From the NCBI GenBank assembly GCA_938023735.1, contig CALJDK010000107.1:1-64000 (forward strand): 64,000 nt of DNA, given 5' to 3'. The DNA is from an uncultured Acidimicrobiales bacterium. Its GTDB lineage: Bacteria > Actinomycetota > Acidimicrobiia > Acidimicrobiales > SHLQ01. Each line of letters starts with the position of its first letter. The first letter of the stretch is position 1. The position numbers and the translations under genes are program-made. Shown in pieces: positions 40,561 through 49,593 of the stretch. The notes below the pieces were generated by a model. That model was not told where the DNA came from. It did no database searches and saw only the letters and a list, made by a program, of their open reading frames with translations.

Positions 40561-41937
40561 TTACTTCCCTCGTGCTGGTCGGCGAGGACCGTCGGGTTGG
40601 AAGACCTCTGGGCCAAGACGGATGCCCTGGTCGGCAAGCTTCTCGGCGAACTTCGGCCGCACACCAACCGGCTTCAGCTGGCCCTTGTAGCGTCCGTTTT
40701 CGTCCATTCCGGCTGCCCAGTCGAACAGGAAGATGTCTTGGAGGGTGATAATTTCACCTTCCATGCCCTGCACCTCGGAGATGTAGGTGATCTTTCGAGA
40801 ACCGTCACGAAGACGGCTGCACTGCACGATGAGGTCGATGGCCGATGACATCTGCTGGCGGATAGCGCCGATCGGCAGGTCGTAGCCGGCCATCATCACC
40901 AGGGTTTCAAGACGGGCAAGGCTGTCTCGAGGGGTGTTGGCGTGAACGGTGGTGAGTGAGCCATCGTGACCCGTGTTCATGGCCTGGAGCATGTCCAAGG
41001 CCTCACCTGCACGACACTCACCAACAACGATGCGGTCGGGACGCATACGCAGCGAGTTCTTCACCAGGTCACGAATGTGAATGGCGCCCTTGCCTTCGAT
41101 GTTTGGCGGGCGGGACTCGAGCGAAAGCACGTGCTCCTGGTGCATCTGGATTTCTTTCGCATCCTCAACGGTGACGATTCGTTCGCCTTCGGGGATGAAC
41201 GACGAGAGCACGTTCAGGGTGGTGGTCTTACCGGTACCGGTACCACCGGCAACCACAACGTTGAGCTTTCCGACGATGCAGGCCTGCAAGAAGCGGGCCG
41301 CCTGAGCGTTGAGCGTTCCGAAGCGGATCAGGTCGTCGATCTGGAGCGGATCGGCCTTGAACTTACGAATGGTGAGGAAGGGGCCACCAACCGCAAGGGG
41401 AGCAATAACCGCGTTCACACGAGAGCCGTCGGGAAGACGAGCATCACAAAGCGGGGTGGATTCGTCGATTCGACGACCAACCTGGGCGACGATCTTGTCG
41501 ATAATTCGACGAAGATGCATGTCGTCGACGAAGGTGACGTCGGAGAGCGTGAGCTTTCCGCCCTTTTCCATGTACACCTGGTTCGGGCCGTTGCACATGA
41601 TTTCTGAGCAGTCGTCGTCAGACAGAAGCTGTTCGATTGGTCCGTATCCCAAGATGTCATCGGCGACGTCCTGGATCAGCTGCGCCTTGTCAGCGGCCGA
41701 CAGCGGAGCGCGCTCGGCAGCGAGGGCAGCGTGAAGCTGCTCGTGGACCTTCTTGCGAAGATCTTCCGGCGCAAGGCGGTTGTCGTAGAGGATCGGACCG
41801 AGGTCGTCGATCAGGACGTGGTGAATCTTCGAACGAAGATCATCAAGAACCGGATCGCGGCCTGGCTTGCCACCGGGTGCTCCGGGGGCTCCTTCTTCGC
41901 CGCCTTGGGCTTGGTGGAGACGCTGGTACAAAGACAT
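40561..41937 (-). CDS. tadA: TadA/CpaF secretion ATPase
   Basis: 458 residues. Hexameric ATPase that powers Flp pilus assembly. Walker A VVAGGTGTGKTTTLNVLSSFI, Asp box VTVEDAKEIQ, Walker B RMRPDRIVVGECRGEA-like segment (RIVVGECRAGEALDML) and His box GHDGSLTTVHANTPRDSL are all present. The N-terminal region (YGPIEQLLSDDDCSEIMCNG) is typical of CpaF. A Gly/Pro-rich linker near the N-terminus is seen. It lies 2 bp upstream of tadB. Confidence 0.96.
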   Translation of the reverse strand: MSLYQRLHQAQGGEEGAPGAPGGKPGRDPVLDDLRSKIHHVLIDDLGPILYDNRLAPEDLRKKVHEQLHAALAAERAPLSAADKAQLIQDVADDILGYGPIEQLLSDDDCSEIMCNGPNQVYMEKGGKLTLSDVTFVDDMHLRRIIDKIVAQVGRRIDESTPLCDARLPDGSRVNAVIAPLAVGGPFLTIRKFKADPLQIDDLIRFGTLNAQAARFLQACIVGKLNVVVAGGTGTGKTTTLNVLSSFIPEGERIVTVEDAKEIQMHQEHVLSLESRPPNIEGKGAIHIRDLVKNSLRMRPDRIVVGECRAGEALDMLQAMNTGHDGSLTTVHANTPRDSLARLETLVMMAGYDLPIGAIRQQMSSAIDLIVQCSRLRDGSRKITYISEVQGMEGEIITLQDIFLFDWAAGMDENGRYKGQLKPVGVRPKFAEKLADQGIRLGPEVFQPDGPRRPARGK

Positions 41938-41959
41938 GGGGGTTTAGACCTTCGGGTCG

Positions 41960-43225
41960 TTACTTACGTTTGCGGTTGCCTTCGACGGAAATGAAGTCGT
42001 TGGCGAGCTCTTCGAGGGCACGGGCCACACCACTGCGTGGCGAGGCGTGGACGACGGGGATTCCCTTGTTGATGGACTGCGGAACAACGACGTCGCTGGG
42101 GAGCAACGAGTCGGCGCTGACTTGAAGGGTGCGTTCCACCTCGGACACATCGAGCTTCACTTTGGAGTTGGCTCGGTTGAGTACGAGACGGATCTTTTCC
42201 ATCGGGGTGTTGAGGAGTCGAAGGGTCTGAAGACCGATCTTGACGTTCTTGATGTTGGGGATATCCATCCCGGCGATCAGCAGAACGTCGTCGCTCATTT
42301 CGATCATGCCGAGCACGACGTCGTTGAAGTACGCCGGCGTATCGATGATGACGTGTGAGCAGAAGCGGCGGAGCGCTTCGATGATCATGACCATCTCGGG
42401 GGCACCGATCTGATCGGCGAATGCTGGTTCGAGTGGAGCAGGCATCACCAGCAGGCCGGATGGCTCGTGGACGGTGAGAAGGCTGCGAAGCATTCCCTCA
42501 TCGAGGCGATCGGCGTTTGCTACCGCATCGACCAGCGTGTGAGCTGGAGCAAGCTTGAGCATGACGGCGATGTCACCGAACTGAAGGTCGGCGTCGACGA
42601 GTGCCACGGGGCGTTCGCTGCGCTGAGCAAGCACCACACCGAGGTTCGATGCAAGCATCGACTTGCCGGCGCCACCTTTGGTGGAGAACACGGTTACAAC
42701 CTGGCCGGACTCGCCAGTGCCGAACTCGTCATAGAGCTCGTCGGATCCAACGGAATGGCTGCTGGAAGGTGCTGGTGCAAGGCTCGAACCAACCCGGTCG
42801 ACGGCTTCCAGAAGCTGGAGGTTGTCGATCGGAGCGGCAAGAACATCCTTCACGCCCGACCGCAGCGCAAGCTGTAGGAGGGAGGTTGAGAGTTCCTGAG
42901 CGATCAGGATGGTTCCAAGCTCGTGGTGAGTTTGGAGCATGTGCGAGGCGGCGCTGAGGCTTGCATCATCAGAGATGCTCGGGCCGAGAACGGCCACAAC
43001 GGGTGCGCCAGTCAGGCGTGCTGAAAGCTCGGGAAGCGAACCAAAGGCGGCGATGTTGCCACCGAGTTGGTTAACGATCTCGGCTTGGGTGGCGCCGTCG
43101 GCGTCGACAACAACGACGGTGACACCCTCTGGAGATGAGGCTGCGGGAGCCTCCGACGGTTCTGATTCTTCCGAGCCGAAGGGCTCGTCGAACCAGTTTC
43201 CGTCATCTTCGAAGAATGATGACAT
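41960..43225 (-). CDS. TadZ/CpaE-like ParA-family ATPase
   Basis: 421 residues. An acidic N-terminus (NWFDEPFGSEESEPSEAP) leads into a receiver-like domain (VTVVVVDADGATQAEIVNQLGG) without an obvious phospho-Asp site. Then comes a deviant-Walker ATPase: VVTVFSTKGGAGKSMLASNL, ALVDADLQFGDIAVML and HVIIDTPAYFNDVVLGMI. TadZ/CpaE proteins recruit and position the Tad apparatus, often at a pole. It lies between cpaB and tadA in the same operon. Confidence 0.93.
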   Translation of the reverse strand: MSSFFEDDGNWFDEPFGSEESEPSEAPAASSPEGVTVVVVDADGATQAEIVNQLGGNIAAFGSLPELSARLTGAPVVAVLGPSISDDASLSAASHMLQTHHELGTILIAQELSTSLLQLALRSGVKDVLAAPIDNLQLLEAVDRVGSSLAPAPSSSHSVGSDELYDEFGTGESGQVVTVFSTKGGAGKSMLASNLGVVLAQRSERPVALVDADLQFGDIAVMLKLAPAHTLVDAVANADRLDEGMLRSLLTVHEPSGLLVMPAPLEPAFADQIGAPEMVMIIEALRRFCSHVIIDTPAYFNDVVLGMIEMSDDVLLIAGMDIPNIKNVKIGLQTLRLLNTPMEKIRLVLNRANSKVKLDVSEVERTLQVSADSLLPSDVVVPQSINKGIPVVHASPRSGVARALEELANDFISVEGNRKRK

Positions 43226-43228
43226 GGG

Positions 43229-44293
43229 TTACTCTCCCTGGTCTTCGTCAGCGTTGGCATCGTCGCCGCCGCCACCGAACGGGTTGTTCTCGTCGGAATC
43301 GGCTGGTTCGCTGTTGCCGCCGCTGTCACCGGTGCTGCCGCTGCTTGGGCCACCGATGTCGTTGCCGTCTTCGTCGAAGGCGATTGCAGCACCATCGGTG
43401 TTGCCATCGATGAAGGCGTCGTAGCCACCTGGGCCGTATGGCGTCAGGTAGTTCTCGTCTTCACCAGGAAGAAGGTCGGTGATGATCTCGTCACTGGTCA
43501 GTTCGGTCCAGACCTGGGCTTCGTAGCCGTCGGGAAGAAGCGTGAACACGATTGCCGATGAGGGGACCGACATGATTCGGAGGATGGCGTCCGGGGGAGC
43601 AGCGATGGTGATGATTCCGCCGCCGGTCACGGTAACGCCCGTATCGACAACTTCTTCACCTGCACGAGGGGCAAGACGATCTTCGATCGCAAGGATCTTG
43701 ACCTTCTGGTAGAACCAGCGGGCGGGCTGCTGGAACACCGTTGCTTCGGCGGCGTTGTTGTATTCGATGGCCTCAGGGGTCAGCGGAACCTCGTTGCCGT
43801 CGGCGTCGACCTGTTTCTCGATCTCGGCCCAACCGTCCTGCAGAACCATCATGTTCACTTCGTCGCCGGGTGCGAGGAAGCCACCAGCGGCGCGGACACG
43901 GTCGATGTTGATCGATGCCGTGACCATTCCTTCGGGCAGAAGGTCGGAGAACGAGGTCTGCTTGACGCTCGGGTCGATGAAGTCGCCGACCTTGAGGATC
44001 TCGTTGGTGACCATGTTGCTCAGCGCAACCTTGCCGGTGATCTGAGAAAGATCGGTCACGGCGTTGGCCGGCTTGATGTTGTTCGGGATCTGGCGGACTT
44101 CGATCGAGGTGCGCTGAGCGTCCTCACCCCGAGTGCCTTCCGGAATGTCGGTGGTGACCATGAAGACGTCGGCTTGTTGTGCGCCTTCGTTCAGGTCATC
44201 TTTGACGCCCTGGATGTAACTCCAGAGAACATAAGCAGCGACGGTGCCAATGGCGATCGCTGCGATCAGGATAAGGGTTTTGCGTGATGTCAC
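43229..44293 (-). CDS. cpaB: CpaB/RcpC-like pilus assembly protein
   Basis: 354 residues. One N-terminal membrane helix (TLILIAAIAIGTVAAYVLWS), then a SAF domain (VFMVTTDIPEGTRGEDAQ, ATVINNEILKVGDF-like VTNEILKVGDFID) and the RcpC/CpaB core (VTASINIDRVRAAGGFLAPGDEVNMMV). In Gram-negatives CpaB contacts the secretin; here, with no outer membrane, it probably acts in the cell wall. The last ~90 residues are Gly/Ser/Asp/Glu-rich and disordered. It is the first gene of the Tad operon, 3 bp before cpaE. Confidence 0.9.
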   Translation of the reverse strand: MTSRKTLILIAAIAIGTVAAYVLWSYIQGVKDDLNEGAQQADVFMVTTDIPEGTRGEDAQRTSIEVRQIPNNIKPANAVTDLSQITGKVALSNMVTNEILKVGDFIDPSVKQTSFSDLLPEGMVTASINIDRVRAAGGFLAPGDEVNMMVLQDGWAEIEKQVDADGNEVPLTPEAIEYNNAAEATVFQQPARWFYQKVKILAIEDRLAPRAGEEVVDTGVTVTGGGIITIAAPPDAILRIMSVPSSAIVFTLLPDGYEAQVWTELTSDEIITDLLPGEDENYLTPYGPGGYDAFIDGNTDGAAIAFDEDGNDIGGPSSGSTGDSGGNSEPADSDENNPFGGGGDDANADEDQGE

Positions 44294-44426
44294 GGCTCTG
44301 CGTTTCCTCGTGAGACAAGTGAGTCAAGTGGTCATATGTCTGATCGGAATCTGAGGGGGCACCTTGAGCTGGATTCGAGAAGTGGTCCGAACGGCCTACA
44401 GATGCTGACAGTCGCAATGAATATGA

Positions 44427-44452
44427 AAGGGCCGCCCAAATGGGCGGCCCTT
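44427..44452 (-). terminator. second intrinsic terminator of rpsA
   Basis: On the minus strand AAGGGCCGCCCA-TT-TGGGCGGCCCTT is followed by TCATATT. Twelve pairs around a 2-nt gap (effectively a small loop). Together with the hairpin at 44472-44490 it isolates the Tad operon from rpsA transcription. The rest of 44294-44426 must hold the Tad promoter, but I cannot assign one. Confidence 0.8.
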
Positions 44453-44471
44453 CGCAGATTCTGTTGAAAAT

Positions 44472-44490
44472 TCGGGGGAGTTTCCCCCGA
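44472..44490 (-). terminator. first intrinsic terminator of rpsA
   Basis: TCGGGGGA-AAC-TCCCCCGA on the minus strand, followed by ATTTTC, 17 bp after the rpsA stop. Confidence 0.8.
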
Positions 44491-44506
44491 TTATCGGGTT
44501 GAGGCG

Positions 44507-45964
44507 CTATGCCTCAGCTTCTGGTTCAGCGGCCTCAGCGACGGCCGCTTCTTCGGCTGCAGGAGCTTCAGGTGCCGGGGCTTCAGCTGGTGCTTCTTCA
44601 GCAGCGGGTGCGGCTTCGGCTGGTGCTGCTTCGGCAACAGGGGCGTCTGCGGCGGTTGCTTCGCCTTCGGCTGCGGGTGCGGCTGCGCCCTCTTCGGCGT
44701 ACAGTTCGGCCCATGCCTCTTGGCCCTCGGACGTCTCGTCGCCTCCGATGTAGTTTCCTTCATCGTCGTAGGCGTGCTCGCCGAAGTGCTCTTGGTACTC
44801 GGCAGCTACGACGCCACCCTCGGCAGCCTGCTTGATCGACAGGCTGATGCGACGGCGTTGAAGGTCGAGATCGATGATCTTGACCCAGAGCTCTTCGCCG
44901 GGGGTTACGACTTGCTCGGGAAGGTCGACGTGGTGGGCCGACATTTCCGAGATGTGGACGAGGCCTTCGATGCCGTCGCCGACCTGAACGAACGAGCCGA
45001 ACGGTACGAGTTTGGTGACTCGGCCGTAGACGAGCTCGCCGACCTGGTGGTTGCTGGCGAACTCTTGCCACGGATCCTGCTGGGTGGCTTTGAGCGACAG
45101 GCTGATGCGTTCGCGGTCGAGGTCGACTTCGAGGACCTGGACGTCGATTTCGTCGCCGACAGCCACGATGGAGCCAGGGTGATCGACGTGCTTCCAGCTG
45201 AGTTCGGAGACGTGAACGAGTCCGTCCATGCCGCCGAGATCGACGAAGGCGCCGAAGTTGACGACCGAGCTGACAACACCCTTGCGACGTTCGCCGGGTT
45301 TGAGGTTGTGTAGGAAGTCTTCGCGCTGTTCCTTCTGGGTCTCTTCGAGCCATGCTCGACGTGACAGCACCACGTTGTTGCGGTTCTTGTCGAGTTCGAT
45401 GATCTTGGCTGACAGGGTCTGGCCGACGTAGGGCTGGAGGTCGCGGACTCGGCGGAGCTCGACCAGCGACGCTGGGAGGAAGCCGCGGAGGCCGATGTCC
45501 ATGATGAGGCCGCCCTTGACGACCTCGATGCAGAGGCCTTCGACCGGCTCGTCGGCTTCTTTCTTGTCTTCGATGCTGCCCCAGGCGCGCTCGTACTGCG
45601 CACGCTTCTTGGAAAGAAGAAGACGTCCTTCTTTGTCTTCTTTGGTGAGGACAAGCGCTTCGATCTTTTCGCCGAGCTTGACGACCTCGTCGGGGTTCAC
45701 GTCGTTGCGGATCGAGAGTTCGCGCGACGGGATGACGCCCTCGGACTTGTAGCCGATGTCGAGAAGTACTTCGTCCTGGTCGACCTTGACTACGGTTCCC
45801 TCGACGAGCTGGCCGTCTTCGACCGACACCATGCTGTTGTCGTAGGCCTCATCGATGGAGATGCCACCGAGATCATCGTCGATGATCTTGCGGGGAATGT
45901 AGTTTCCTTCGTCATCGAAGGTACCCATTGGTTCTTGGTGCGGGGTTTGAATGGTGTCGGACAT
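44507..45964 (-). CDS. rpsA: 30S ribosomal protein S1
   Basis: 485 residues. Four S1 (OB-fold) repeats at about residues 50-120, 140-205, 225-295 and 310-380. They are marked by GQLVEGTVVKVDQDEVLLDI, KGGLIMDIGLRGFLPASLVE, GVVSSVVNFGAFVDLGGMDGLVHVSELSW and GRVTKLVPFGSFVQVGDGIEGLVHISEM. The last ~65 residues are an Ala/Glu/Pro-rich tail (shadowed in other frames by Arg- or Ala-rich ORFs). S1 promotes translation initiation on structured mRNA; four-domain forms are usual in Actinobacteria. Confidence 0.96.
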   Translation of the reverse strand: MSDTIQTPHQEPMGTFDDEGNYIPRKIIDDDLGGISIDEAYDNSMVSVEDGQLVEGTVVKVDQDEVLLDIGYKSEGVIPSRELSIRNDVNPDEVVKLGEKIEALVLTKEDKEGRLLLSKKRAQYERAWGSIEDKKEADEPVEGLCIEVVKGGLIMDIGLRGFLPASLVELRRVRDLQPYVGQTLSAKIIELDKNRNNVVLSRRAWLEETQKEQREDFLHNLKPGERRKGVVSSVVNFGAFVDLGGMDGLVHVSELSWKHVDHPGSIVAVGDEIDVQVLEVDLDRERISLSLKATQQDPWQEFASNHQVGELVYGRVTKLVPFGSFVQVGDGIEGLVHISEMSAHHVDLPEQVVTPGEELWVKIIDLDLQRRRISLSIKQAAEGGVVAAEYQEHFGEHAYDDEGNYIGGDETSEGQEAWAELYAEEGAAAPAAEGEATAADAPVAEAAPAEAAPAAEEAPAEAPAPEAPAAEEAAVAEAAEPEAEA

Positions 45965-46136
45965 AAATAGTGCTCTCGTGGATAGTTGGTAGACGATAGG
46001 TCGGTAGGAAACTAGATAGGTAGGAAATAGAGATACGAAAAACTCGTATTTTTCAGCCTATCCGCAGGATTCGTTGCGCGTACTAGCGGGGAGTCGCCGT
46101 TCTTGCGCTGAGAACAGCGTTGGCTATCGTGCCCAA

Positions 46137-47630
46137 ATGCCTGTCGATCACCTGACCCACTGGGCCACCGTTGCACCCGAGTCGACGGCGGTTATCGATC
46201 AGCGGTCCGACGGCGAGCCAGGCACAACCCGGTCGATGACCTATGTCGAGTTCGAGGCCGAGGTCAACCGTTGGGGTAACGCCATTCTCGACGCAGGTTT
46301 GGCCCTGGAGTCAAAGGTTGGATGGTGCGGTCCCAACAGCCTCGAGGCGCTGGCCATCACCCATGCGGCCCGTCGCACCGGAATGATCGCTGTGCCGGTG
46401 CCGTACAAGCTCACGGTCGAGGAGGCGAACTTCATCGCCACGCATAGCGAGGCCGCAGTTGCGTGGTGCGATGACGGTTACGACCATCTCGTTCCCGACG
46501 CGATTCCACGACTGCGAAAGTCCGACGATGCAGCGCCAACCGATCCGAGTCTGGCCGATGAAGCAACCCGTATGTTGTTGTACACGAGCGGCACCACCGG
46601 CGTGCCGAAGGGGGCGCTACGCAAGATCGGCGGGGCGCCCGGACAGTTTGGGGCGCTGCTTGAAATGATTTGGGGCGGCGACACCGACCACGTGTATCTC
46701 ACCACCGGTCCGCTGTATCACTCGGGCCCCAGTGCTTTTGCGCTCCGGTCGCACCTGCTCGGTGCCGCCGTGATTACCCAACCGGCGTTCGACAGCGAGC
46801 GTTGGTTGCAAGCCGTGCAGGAGTATGGGGTTACTTCGACCTTTTCGGCCCCTACCTCGATGCGCCGAGTCACGTCGCTTCCGGCCGACGTGCTCGCAAA
46901 GTACGACACGTCGTCGATGCGGGCCTACATCGCCAACGCTGCGCCGTGGACGATGGCATTGAAACGGGCATATCTCGATCACTTCCCAACCGATTCGCTT
47001 TGGGAGGTCTACGGCTCGACCGAGCTGTCGATTTCGGCGGTGATGAAGCCGGCCGATCACCTCCGGAAGCCTGGCTCATGTGGCGAGTTGGCCCCCGGGG
47101 TCGAGATGGCGCTGTTCGATGGCGATGGAGTACGGATCACCACCTCGCATACCGAAGGCACCCTGTACGTGCGCTCGGCCGGGGTGTTCGACACCTATTT
47201 CAAGAATGACGAGCAGTTCGCGGCCAACCGCCTCGACGACTGGCAGACGGTTGGCGATATTGCGTACTACGACGACGACGGCTTCTGGTACATCTGCGAC
47301 CGTCGCAACGATCTGGTGGTGTCGGGCGGCGTCAACGTCTACCCGGCCGAGATCGAAAACGTGCTCGACGATCATCCGGCCGTGGGGGAGATCGCCGTAT
47401 TTGGCGTGCCCGACGAGGAGTGGGGTCACGCCGTCCACGCCTGCATCACCGTCGCTGGTGGCGCCGACGAACCAACACTCGACGACCTACGTGAGTTCGG
47501 CCGCGAACGGTTAGCGGGCTACAAGCTGCCCAAAGGACTGACCGTGCTGGCCGAGCTGCCAAGGACCGGGTCAGGCAAAGTGCTGAAGCGAGAGCTGCAG
47601 ACCCAGGTTGCGGCCGAGTTGGGTGGTTAG
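46137..47630 (+). CDS. AMP-dependent acyl-CoA synthetase
   Basis: 497 residues from ATG at 46137 (an earlier in-frame start at 46074 has no support). Adenylate-forming motifs are P-loop MLLYTSGTTGVPKGALRK, SDSLWEVYGSTELS-like LWEVYGSTELSIS, WQTVGDIAYYDDDGFWYICDR (A8 hinge Asp) and PRTGSGKVLKREL (catalytic Lys). It activates a carboxylic acid to acyl-AMP and then acyl-CoA; chain preference is not evident. It is convergent with the carboxyltransferase gene, overlapping by 4 bp at the stops. Confidence 0.92.
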   Translation: MPVDHLTHWATVAPESTAVIDQRSDGEPGTTRSMTYVEFEAEVNRWGNAILDAGLALESKVGWCGPNSLEALAITHAARRTGMIAVPVPYKLTVEEANFIATHSEAAVAWCDDGYDHLVPDAIPRLRKSDDAAPTDPSLADEATRMLLYTSGTTGVPKGALRKIGGAPGQFGALLEMIWGGDTDHVYLTTGPLYHSGPSAFALRSHLLGAAVITQPAFDSERWLQAVQEYGVTSTFSAPTSMRRVTSLPADVLAKYDTSSMRAYIANAAPWTMALKRAYLDHFPTDSLWEVYGSTELSISAVMKPADHLRKPGSCGELAPGVEMALFDGDGVRITTSHTEGTLYVRSAGVFDTYFKNDEQFAANRLDDWQTVGDIAYYDDDGFWYICDRRNDLVVSGGVNVYPAEIENVLDDHPAVGEIAVFGVPDEEWGHAVHACITVAGGADEPTLDDLREFGRERLAGYKLPKGLTVLAELPRTGSGKVLKRELQTQVAAELGG

Positions 47631-49486
47631 AACGTGTCGATCATTGGGCGCTTTTTGCCTCGGCGCGCTGGTACCGGTGGACTGGCTTTGAGCGCGGCCA
47701 AGACCCAGTCGCGGCTGGTGGCCGGGTCGATGACTTCGTCGATTTCGAAGTGGCTGGCCGCGCTGAGTGCTTTGCCGTGTTCGTACATGCGGTCGACGAG
47801 TTCGTCGTAAAGCTTTGCGGCGGCTTCGGGGCCGCCCTCGGCTTCGGCCTCATCGAGCTCTCGTTTGTAGCCGAGCTTCACGAAGCCTTCGAGGCCCATG
47901 CCGCCGAACTCGCCGGTGGGCCACGACACGGTGAACACGCCCATCTTGAAGCCGCCGCCCGCCATCGCTTGCGCGCCAAGGCCGTAGCCCTTGCGGGTGA
48001 CGATGGTGAAAAACGGCACCGACAGGCTGCCGGCGGTAACAAACAGTCGTCCGGCGTGGCGAACCATTCCCGCTTCCTCGGATTCGGGGCCCACCATGAA
48101 GCCGGGTGTGTCGCAGAGGAAAAGAATGGGGATGTCGAATCCATCGCAGAGCTGCATGAACCGTGAGGACTTGTCGGCGGCGTCGGCATCGATGGCCCCC
48201 GACAGGTGGTGGTTGTCGTTGGCGATGATGCCGATGGGGCGGCCCTCGATGCGAGCGAAAGAGGTGATCATTCCCGGCGCCCAGCCTTTGCGGATTTCCA
48301 GCACCGAATCGGTGTCGGCAATGGCGTCGACCGCTTCGCGCATTTCGTAGCCGCGCAACCGGTTTTCGGGAACCACGTGACGCAGAATGCGTTGGTCGGC
48401 GCACTCCCAGTCGTCGACGGGACCCTGGAAGTAGCTGAGGTATTGCTTGGCCAGGGCGACCGCGTGCGCTTCGTCGTCGGCTACCAGGTCGACGGTTCCG
48501 TTGGCCGATTGCACCTCGATGGGGCCGATCTGGGTCGGCTCATACACGCCCAGACCGCCACCCTCGATCATCGCCGGGCCGGCCATGCCGATGTAGGAAT
48601 CCTTGGTGGCGATGATGACATCACACACCGCCAAGATGGCGGCGTTGCCAGCAAAGCAGAATCCCGAGTTGATACCGATGAGCGGCACCAGACCGCTGAG
48701 GCGGCCCCAGTAGGCGAAGGCGAAACAGTCGAGCCCGGCGATGCCTAGACCGTCGGTGTCTCCGGGGCGTCCGCCACCGCCTTCGGTGAAGAACACCACC
48801 GGGAGTTCAAGCTGCTCGGCGATTTCGAACAGGCGGTCCTTCTTGCGGTGGTTCTGTTGGCCTTGCGTTCCGGCCAGCACCATGTAGTCGTAGGACAGCA
48901 CGGCGCAGCGCGACTGTGCTTCGTCGAACAGATCGCCGTTGATGTGGCCCAAACCACCGACCAGTCCGTCGGCGGGCGTGCGCTCGATGAGTTCTTGGAG
49001 CTCGCGGCGCCGACGTTGCGCAGCCACAACCAGGGGCGCGTATTCGGTGAACGAACCCTCGTCGACCAAGTCGGCCACGTTTTCGCGGGCGGTGCGCTGA
49101 CCACGGGAATGGACCTTGGCGACCGAGTCGGGTCGTGCCGCATCGAGGCCGATGTTGTGGCGGTCGAGCACTTCGGCAAGGTCGGGCCGAATGTGGTCGA
49201 GGTCGATACTGTCGTCGGACTCTTCGCTGATCGCCAGGTCGGCGGCGGCTTCACCAAGGGTTACCAATGACTGCCCTTTGGCCACCTGTTCGCCCGCAGC
49301 TACCAGAATCTCGGCCACCACGCCGCCTGCGGGCGCCTTCACCACATGCTCCATTTTCATCGACTCGATGATGATCAGCTCGGCGCCAGCGGCGACCGTA
49401 TCGCCGACCGATGCTCGGGTCATGACGATGGTGCCCTGAAGCGGGGAGAGTACGGCTTGAGTTTCGGTGCTGCTGTTATCGCTCAC
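47627..49486 (-). CDS. biotinyl domain-carboxyltransferase fusion (acyl-CoA carboxylase)
   Basis: 619 residues from GTG at 49486, preceded by GAGG 8 nt away (an upstream in-frame GTG at 49510 is weaker). Residues ~10-80 are a biotin carrier domain with the biotinylation motif E-S-M-K-M (Lys ~44). Residues ~110-619 are a two-half carboxyltransferase (GLGHINGDLFDEAQ..., PVVFFTEGGGGRPGDTD, INSGFCFAGNAAILAVCD, CDTPGFMVGPESEEAG, MAGGGFKMGVFTVSWPTGEFGG). It transfers CO2 from biotin to an acyl-CoA. Carrier and CT in one chain, carrier first, differ from the usual actinobacterial AccA/AccD split. No biotin carboxylase gene is in the window. Confidence 0.9.
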   Translation of the reverse strand: MSDNSSTETQAVLSPLQGTIVMTRASVGDTVAAGAELIIIESMKMEHVVKAPAGGVVAEILVAAGEQVAKGQSLVTLGEAAADLAISEESDDSIDLDHIRPDLAEVLDRHNIGLDAARPDSVAKVHSRGQRTARENVADLVDEGSFTEYAPLVVAAQRRRRELQELIERTPADGLVGGLGHINGDLFDEAQSRCAVLSYDYMVLAGTQGQQNHRKKDRLFEIAEQLELPVVFFTEGGGGRPGDTDGLGIAGLDCFAFAYWGRLSGLVPLIGINSGFCFAGNAAILAVCDVIIATKDSYIGMAGPAMIEGGGLGVYEPTQIGPIEVQSANGTVDLVADDEAHAVALAKQYLSYFQGPVDDWECADQRILRHVVPENRLRGYEMREAVDAIADTDSVLEIRKGWAPGMITSFARIEGRPIGIIANDNHHLSGAIDADAADKSSRFMQLCDGFDIPILFLCDTPGFMVGPESEEAGMVRHAGRLFVTAGSLSVPFFTIVTRKGYGLGAQAMAGGGFKMGVFTVSWPTGEFGGMGLEGFVKLGYKRELDEAEAEGGPEAAAKLYDELVDRMYEHGKALSAASHFEIDEVIDPATSRDWVLAALKASPPVPARRGKKRPMIDTF

Positions 49487-49593
49487 GATTGCATCCTCGC
49501 GCAGCGGCACTCAGATTCAAGATTTTCAGGGTTCCTGCCGAAGCCTTCGTTGCCCCATACAAGCCTGTCAGTGGTGGCATCTAAGATGCATCC

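Noticed and set aside
44509-44835. Arg/Leu-rich ORF on the plus strand opposite the rpsA tail
   Set aside because: It is the complement of the Ala/Glu-rich S1 C-terminus and has no independent support.
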